Below the pieces are notes generated by a model that was not told the origin of the DNA, did not search any database, and saw nothing but the letters and a program-made list of their open reading frames with translations. From positions 27,172,618-27,236,617 of the forward strand of contig CM055828.1 of NCBI GenBank assembly GCA_029582265.1: a stretch of 64,000 nucleotides of DNA, read 5' to 3'. This document shows, piece after piece, positions 25,363 to 64,000 of this stretch (positions within the stretch are counted from its first letter, which is position 1; every line of letters begins with the position of its first letter). Position numbers and translations under genes: made by a program. The DNA comes from Zoroaster sp. YZ-2022 (Eukaryota; Echinodermata; Asteroidea; Forcipulatida; Zoroasteridae).

Positions 25363-25630
25363 GTAAGTCTTTCATTGTTTCATAAGAAATCTGTTGGGAA
25401 AGTAATAAACGGTATTTTGCATAATTTGGAAATTGCTTTGGGTCAAGTGGTGTTAGACTGCAGGACTTGCAGTCATGAGGTTGGGGCTGTGAATCCTCAG
25501 CTGACTGCCAGAGGCAGCTTGTTAGTGAACGTGCTTCAGGATTTCACAAAGCCTATGTACCATTCATTATCATAGACATTTAGCCCTTCCCCGTAAAGAT
25601 GTATCAACCGGGTTTGTTGCTATCTATACG

Positions 25631-25879
25631 GGGTCATGCCTATGTTCCCTCAGCCCTATGTTCCCTCAGCCCTATGTTCCCTCAATGCCTAACATTTTTT
25701 TTAAATCCAAATTAGGCCCTATGTTCCCTCAACCCTATGTTCCCTCAACCCTATGTTCCCTCATGGAGTGTTAAGACTGGATGAGGGAACATAGGGCTGA
25801 GGGAACATAGGGTCTATTTAGGGCTGAGGGAACATAGGGCTGAGGGAACATAAGGCTGAGGGAACTTGAGTACGGTCCC
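25631..25879. mobile_element. Foldback-like element, GGGAACATAGGG family, copy 1
   Basis: Starts GGGTCATGCC, ends GAGTACGGTCCC. ATCTATACG lies on both sides (25622-25630 and 25880-25888), an exact 9-bp target duplication. Inside, tandem 16-mers CCTATGTTCCCTCAGC in one orientation face GCTGAGGGAACATAGG units in the other. Copy 2 is at 39244. Confidence 0.85.
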
Positions 25880-26062
25880 ATCTATACGACAATTTTCTAT
25901 AAACTTTGTAAATTTTTCATCGGTACACTGCTATTCTACATGAGGAAAGGAAAAGGAAAATGCTTTAAAATTACACATTTCTCAAAATAATTATGAGAAG
26001 CATGGTTTTCTAGGACCCAAAATGAATTTATTATGTGTCCTGTCATAAATTCATTTGGGCAC

Positions 26063-26340
26063 TTAATTACTCAATTGTTTATCTCCCGACGCAAGAATTT
26101 CACCAATCTATATATATCGCGGAACCCGCTGCTATTATAGGATTCTAGCCGGCCAATCGTCATCAGGCAAGCTCAGTGGTCGAGAGGTTAAGACGTCTGC
26201 ACTAGTAAGCAGGAGGTCGTGGGTTCGAATCCCGCCCGAGTCGCCTGTGTAGTTTTTTCACAGACACTCGGAAAGCACTGAGCATACAGTGCTATACACA
26301 CGTCGGTGTAGGGCAAAATTAAATCAATCACTTAATTACT
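26063..26340 (+). mobile_element. SINE-B, one head preceded by another copy's tail
   Basis: The head at 26166 onward has TGGTCGAGAGGTTAAGACG (A box) and GGTTCGAATCCCGCC (B box). The body runs to GGGCAAAATTAAATCAATC. Just upstream, 26063-26123 is the family 3' end (CAAGAATTTCACCAATC, TATATATCGCGG), so two units sit head to tail. Confidence 0.75.
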
Positions 26341-27212
26341 GTTAAACCAAGGCTCTGACAACTACCTTGTTGTCCTTTCTGAAAGGATAGAATCAATGTT
26401 CCAATGTAAACAACACTTGTTGGTAGAATAGTGAAAACATGGATGCTACCATCTTCAACTTTTTTTTCTTCGACACACCAGTCGAGCAAGTATATAACAA
26501 AATATTACCAGTCCAACAGATATATGAACAGCCTGATGCAAGTATTTGGCAAGCCTCCAGTGATATTCTCTTAAAATGTTATCCGTTTAGTTACAAAGTT
26601 TTACCTGCCTAAAGATGAATTTACCTGCCTCTGACTGGCGGGCACGATAAGGTCCACGCCCTGTAGATGTTAAACCAGTGTTTGTGTGAGAGAGATTTTT
26701 GCTGTTTGCCGGCTTGGTGGTGGTCGTGCTTTTAGCTTCGCCACTGTATAGTACCCCTAATGGCAATTTCCAAGCATACATATTTTGCATTCACGTATAA
26801 TTTTAGATTTCAGATCAGTGGACGATGAAAACTAGGTTATTTGCCAAGACACTTACAAATAGTGACAAATTTTAAAAAGGCTCTTTCTATGTCAATGTTT
26901 GTGTTTTAGTTTTTGTGCATGATGTAATTTTGTTTTCTCCTGTGTGTAATGCACTGTGTCTGAATATCAGTGATGTGTGCTTTAGGTTCCTTGAGAACAT
27001 TGTTTTCACCTTTCACTAGTCTAGATTTTTGGCTTTGAGATAGTAAACAACAGACCAGTGAAATACGAGTAATATTTGATCGGCAAATACAATTTTTCTA
27101 TTCATTCTAATATGGAGATTTTATAATAACATAAAAAAAAATCTGAGTCTAATATTCTGAAAAACAAAAGCATCTAAATATTATACATTTACTACATACA
27201 GTTTTTTGTTAT

Positions 27213-27560
27213 GGAGTGCCATGGTCGAGCGGTTTAGTGCATCGGATTTGTGTTCTGATGGCTGAGTCGTCAGAATGTGGGTTCAAATCCCAACCGCGAC
27301 CATGGTGCTTGTGTCCTTGAGCAAGACACTTTACCACAATTGCTTCTCTCCACCCAGGGGTAAATGGGTACCTGTGAGGGCAGAGTTGGTTGTTGTGTTT
27401 GATTAGCCCTATATGCGCTGTAATGGCAGCAATTGAGCTGTATATTCCCCAGGGAGCTGAGATGGTTTCAGGAATGATTTATGAGCCTGATGAGCAGGGG
27501 TAATAATATAATGCGCCTTGAGCACCAGTTTGGTGAATACGTGCGCTATATAAGTCCACA
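27213..27560 (+). mobile_element. SINE-A, full length, ATGATC tail
   Basis: About 95% similar by eye to the copy at 6781, with the same A and B boxes. Its tail TATATAAGTCCACA passes without a break into the microsatellite that follows, replacing the usual (TTA)n. Confidence 0.9.
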
Positions 27561-28033
27561 TGATGATGATGATGATGATGATGATCATGATCATGATCAT
27601 GATCATGATGATCATGATGATCATGATGATCATGATGATGATCATGATGATCATGATGATGATCATGATGATGATCATGATGATGATCATGATGATGATC
27701 ATGATGATGATCATGATGATGATCATGATGATGATGATGATGATCATGATGATGATCATGATGATGATCATGATGATGATCATGATGATGATCATGATGA
27801 TGATCATGATGATCATGATGATGATCATGATGATGATGATGATCATGATGATGATGATCATGATGATGATGATCATGATCATGATCATGATGATGATCAT
27901 GATGATCATGATCATGATGATCATGATGATCATGATGATCATGATCATGATCATGATCATGATCATGATGATCATGATCATGATGATGATGATCATGATG
28001 ATGATCATGATGATGATCATGATGATCATGATC

Positions 28034-28068
<35 letters not shown>

Positions 28069-28722
28069 CATGATGATGATCATGATGATGATGATGATCA
28101 TGATGATGATCATGATGATCATGATGATGATGATCATGATGATGATCATGATGATGATACGTGCGCTATATAAGTCCACATGATGATGATGATGATGATG
28201 ATGATGATCATGATCATGATCATGATGATCATGATGATCATGATGATGATCATGATGATGATCATGATGATGATCATGATGATGATCATGATGATGATCA
28301 TGATGATGATCATGATGATGATCATGATGATGATGATCATGATCATGATCATGATGATGATCATGATGATCATGATGATCATGATGATGATCATGATGAT
28401 CATGATGATCATGATCATGATCATGATCATGATCATGATGATGATGATGATGATGATCATGATGATGATCATGATGATGATCATGATCATGATCATGATC
28501 ATGATGATGATGATGATCATGATGATGATCATGATGATGATCATGATGATGATCATGATGATGATCATGATGATGATCATGATGATGATCATGATGATGA
28601 TGATGATCATGATCATGATCATGATCATGATGATCATGATCATGATGATCATGATGATCATGATGATGATGATCATGATGATCATCATGATGATCATGAT
28701 CATGATGATCATGATCATGATC
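27561..28722. repeat. 1.16-kb ATG/ATGATC microsatellite in two blocks
   Basis: Only GAT and GATCAT words occur, in blocks 27561-28156 and 28181-28722. The separator at 28157-28180 (ATACGTGCGCTATATAAG plus TCCACA) repeats the SINE end at 27537-27560. Both blocks begin with 8-9 GAT units followed by GATCAT runs. The Asp/His, Met/Ile and His/Asp open frames are artefacts of the repeat. Confidence 0.95.
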
Positions 28723-31319
28723 TGATTTTAACATAGGTTGAGTTTGTGGTACATACATATATTCATGTGCATACAATCTACCAGCAAATCTATCATAATT
28801 TTTTTGCTGGTCGACCTTATGTTACATGTACATGTATGTGTGCGTTCTTACATAGCAATACACATTATGTTATGCAGTGGATACTTGTAATCAAATAGAA
28901 ATATGCAAATTTCCATGCACTCTGCTGGCACTCACATGTATTAGGAATTCAGTCTCACACAAACTGATCTCCAAATCATATGCATCTGCAAACAAAATCA
29001 AAACCTGATTGACCTTCATCTGTTAGCAAAGTAAATATTTATCCGGCTAAATTCCTAGGAGGCCTGGAACCTCTGAGATGATCCCACCATCTCATCCCAC
29101 AAGCCATTATCATCCCACAAGCCATTATCGTTGCCGTACTGCTAGGGGATTTTAATCAGGTGACTGTGATTGTATAAACAGGGAAGTGATCAAGGATTGT
29201 CAGTCTTGCCTGCAGATGGATGGTCACAAACCCTAGGGTATGCATCCCATGGTAAGATTACGAATACCGCTATAGGAGGACAGGAATCCTTTGCACCTAT
29301 GCATTTACACACCCTGTGTATTGAAGAGGTGCTAAGTCGCAGGCGTTAAACATGTGGCGCACGCATTGGGACTGATTCTGATGCTTTCATGCAATAAGCT
29401 TCAGATCTCATGCATTATGCAATCAAATCTCACGCTTTGGGGGACTAGGAATTCTCCACTTCACTCCCCTCCCATCTCTGTTTAAAGGGAAGGTACAAAC
29501 ATTGGTAATTAACAGTTTTTCACATTTTCAAAGTGTAAAGTTGGTACACGTAGCAATCTTCATGAGAAATTATTTTTCCTTATGTGCTTTCATTTCAGAG
29601 AAAACAGGAAATGTTATGTTGAATTTTTAAAAAGTTTGCCGGACGGCAACTTTTTGTAAATCATAAAAACAGAAAATATATGTAACAGTTTTGCATTTTT
29701 TTTCCTAGAAAATGTCAGATGCATCTTTCACAGATTAGTTTAATAATATATTTCTAGAAAACTAAAGCATTGAAACAAATATTGGTTTAATACCAAATAC
29801 TAATGTTGTACCTTCCCTTAAAGTAATGTGTGAGTAGTGAAATTTCAGGAAACGGAAACAATTTGACAAATATTATAACATCAGGTAATGTTTTGGCACT
29901 TTCACCCTGCCAATTTTCGCGTGCAGTGTCACTTCAGAACCTTGGCATTTCTGCCAGTGTTAATGTAGCTGATTAACCCGTCAATGATGGACGGATGTTG
30001 ATCTATACTCATTACTGTGCCCATTCTTCTCCTCGGTACCCCGTAAAGGTCACACCATTACCAATCGCTAATTGCATGGCTTCTGCACTAATTTTGTATA
30101 TGGTTGCCATGGTAACTAGGAATGAACCCAGGGAACCAAACTATTAGGGACGTCAAGGATGATTCTTGTGTTTGTCGGTATATGATTCATTTGATTATCT
30201 ATGTGGAAACTGAATGCAGTTAGATTGGTAATTGGACAAGATTGTACCAGAAAATAAGGTACGACGTTTAATTACTTGCTGAAGCTAAAAGAAAAACTCA
30301 GAATTCAGATAGATCTAAATGTTAAAAGCCGGTCCTACTAAGTGTATCTAAATTGCAAGGAAGAGTCAATCGCCTTGCAAAATTAAAATTCTAATTTGAT
30401 CAATTAATTAAGACTGCACAGAAATGCCAAGGCCTTCGTTTTACGTTCAGTACATATACACACAGTGGAAGTTATTCAGCTGTTTTTAGAGATCCTGTTA
30501 TACATGTATGTGTAATTTTATGCAGAATATTTTAGTGTAGTTTGTAGTAGACATGGGTATTTCTTCATGTTTAGGTTCAAACCTTAATTTAAAGGATAAG
30601 TTAAAATAAGTTGTTCAACGACAACGACAACAACAACGACAACAACAACAACAACATTTAAAAAAATTAATTTAAAAAATATCTAGAATCAAGCAAATAT
30701 CAGAGCTAAATGTTATGTATTTATGTGTCATTGGCACAGAATATTTAATTATAAAGGGTCCTTTAGTTTTTAAAACAAATTGCACCTAAAGAACTTGAAC
30801 ACAAATTAAAATAGGGAATATGGTATTGCAACAAATTAAAGAATCCATTTTAAACACATTTATTCAAAATGTGAATATGTAGTCAGAAAATAAAATTTTA
30901 GAAAATAAAATAATTGTACAAAAGTACAACTTCAAGACTGGAAGCGCAATTAATTAAACAAAGCATGCACAAACACACATTGCAGTAATCACAAGAGAAT
31001 TTTGGTATTGACAAAATGTGTAAGAGCGTGATGAATTTTTGATGAGACTGATTGAATTATTAATTTTTTTTTTAACCCATGCATGTTTGAGCTCTATGCA
31101 CTGTAAAACAACATTAAAATACAAATTATGCAAAATGATATTGACATTCCAATACAGACATGGTTAGAATCTATCCTGGACCTCATATACCAGCTGAAAT
31201 GGCGTAAGTGATTTTGACGGGTTCCTGTGCAACCAGCAATTAATTAAATCATCCAATCAGACACACCTGCCTCAGATCCAGTTCGCCGTCATCTGTGATA
31301 AAAGGCATACAAAAAATAT
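28723..31319. other. Unassigned upstream region with one R2 MITE
   Basis: Apart from the MITE at 29482-29821, a duplicated ATCATCCCACAAGCCATTAT at ~29093-29128 and a CAACAA run at 30617-30655, no repeat or gene is recognised. It precedes the proposed promoter. Confidence 0.4.
29482..29821 (+). mobile_element. R2 MITE, copy 1
   Basis: TTAAAGGGAAGGTACAAACA at the left and TGTTGTACCTTCCCTTAA at the right, ~340 bp, TTAA at each end. The interior has TTTGCCGGACGGCAACTTTT. Relatives: 43005-43330 full, with fragments near 37413, 44575-44728 and 61754. Confidence 0.8.
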
Positions 31320-31595
31320 ATATCAATTCATTTGCATAATCAACAGAACAACAGTGGCTGTCGTTGTGAGTTGCAGGGACGGATCGGTGATTCCGCTTAA
31401 CGACCCTCTCTCTGCGATTGAGCGTTAAGTGGTCTTGCCAACTCCAGTTTATAGTCCCCTGGTGGTACTGGTTGGTGTCGCTCACGTGCTCGCATTTGGG
31501 GAGAATGGGTTTTGTGTGAGTAATGCTGCGTCCAACTGTGTGTCGGTTGATGTTCATGGGTTGACTGGCTGTTGGGATTGGAGTTTACTGCGGGG
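31320..31595 (+). promoter_or_regulatory. Putative promoter / 5' UTR of the peptidase gene
   Basis: The bases before the candidate first exon are less AT-rich than the flanks and free of recognised repeats. They contain an octamer ATTTGCAT near 31331 and an E-box CACGTG near 31480. No clear TATA box is placed. The call depends on the exon 1 candidate. Confidence 0.25.
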
Positions 31596-63815
<32,220 letters not shown>

Positions 63816-64000
63816 TTGAGTCTTTGTCATAATTCCATTACAAAAACAAAAAAATTAAATTTAAAAAATAAATTCAAATCAAACCAGTGAGTTATAGACA
63901 TATTTCTGTGTTTAAAAGCCCTATAAGCTGTTGTTATTTCTCGAAATTTCACAGATCAGAACTCTTGTTTTGATATGTGAAAGTGATGTGATTTTTGCCC

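Larger units (their letters stand above)
22690..25630. other. Mostly unassigned, with TA microsatellites
   Basis: (TTA)n at 22676-22702, a G run at 23417-23435, and (TA)n at 24238-24318. GAAAGCTAAGGCCACCCTCC at 24257 recurs at 38660. A 198-codon minus ORF lies at 24556-25152, reported separately. Confidence 0.4.

Noticed and set aside
27409..28776. Long Asp/His, Met/Ile and His/Asp open frames of up to 455 codons on both strands
   Set aside because: They are translations of the GAT/GATCAT microsatellite; any frame without a stop word stays open. No non-repeat coding sequence is attached.

Overview
This is animal genomic DNA: AT-rich, intron-bearing and densely packed with small transposons. 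The tRNA-headed SINEs, the many short inverted-repeat elements and the gene structure suggest a marine invertebrate deuterostome, most likely an echinoderm. That placement is inference, because no marker gene for the species is visible.

The only protein gene I can establish is on the + strand and runs off the right end. It is a membrane-anchored dipeptidyl peptidase of the DPP4/DPP6/DPP10 family (peptidase family S9B). Thirteen exons were placed by reading frame, splice sites and family similarity: a transmembrane exon (42063-42177), nine exons covering most of the beta-propeller (52051-59633), one large exon for the propeller end and the start of the hydrolase domain (61145-61678), and two exons that split the GWSYGG active-site motif (62962-63019, 63577-63676). 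All junctions agree in phase and no stop interrupts the frame. The anchor exon is of the DPP6/DPP10 type, yet every DPP4-type catalytic or substrate-binding residue encoded inside the window is kept (Arg and the Glu pair in the propeller, the oxyanion Tyr, the Ser). The last ~105 residues, with the catalytic Asp and His, lie beyond the window. A good candidate first exon lies at 31596-31676; weaker alternatives lie near 13.1 and 25.3 kb.

Regions: 1-8 kb holds MITEs, two SINE families and a minisatellite. 8-13 kb is largely free of recognisable repeats and ends at an alternative first-exon candidate. 13-31 kb holds a 1.9-kb hAT-like element, a 597-bp palindromic mariner-type element, hairpin elements, a CR1-like LINE scrap, a foldback-like element with a 9-bp target duplication, and a 1.16-kb ATGATC microsatellite grown from a SINE tail. 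31.6-42 kb is the proposed first intron and 42.2-52 kb the second; both carry MITEs, piggyBac-type elements, Penelope-like fragments and a truncated LINE. 52-64 kb is exon-rich, with a degraded mariner (53233-54956), SINEs and minisatellites confined to introns.

The mobile elements give a readable order of nested insertions: hAT into MITE, piggyBac into the TTAA end of a MITE, mariner at the end of a foldback, LINE into a tandem repeat. Several have exact target-site duplications.
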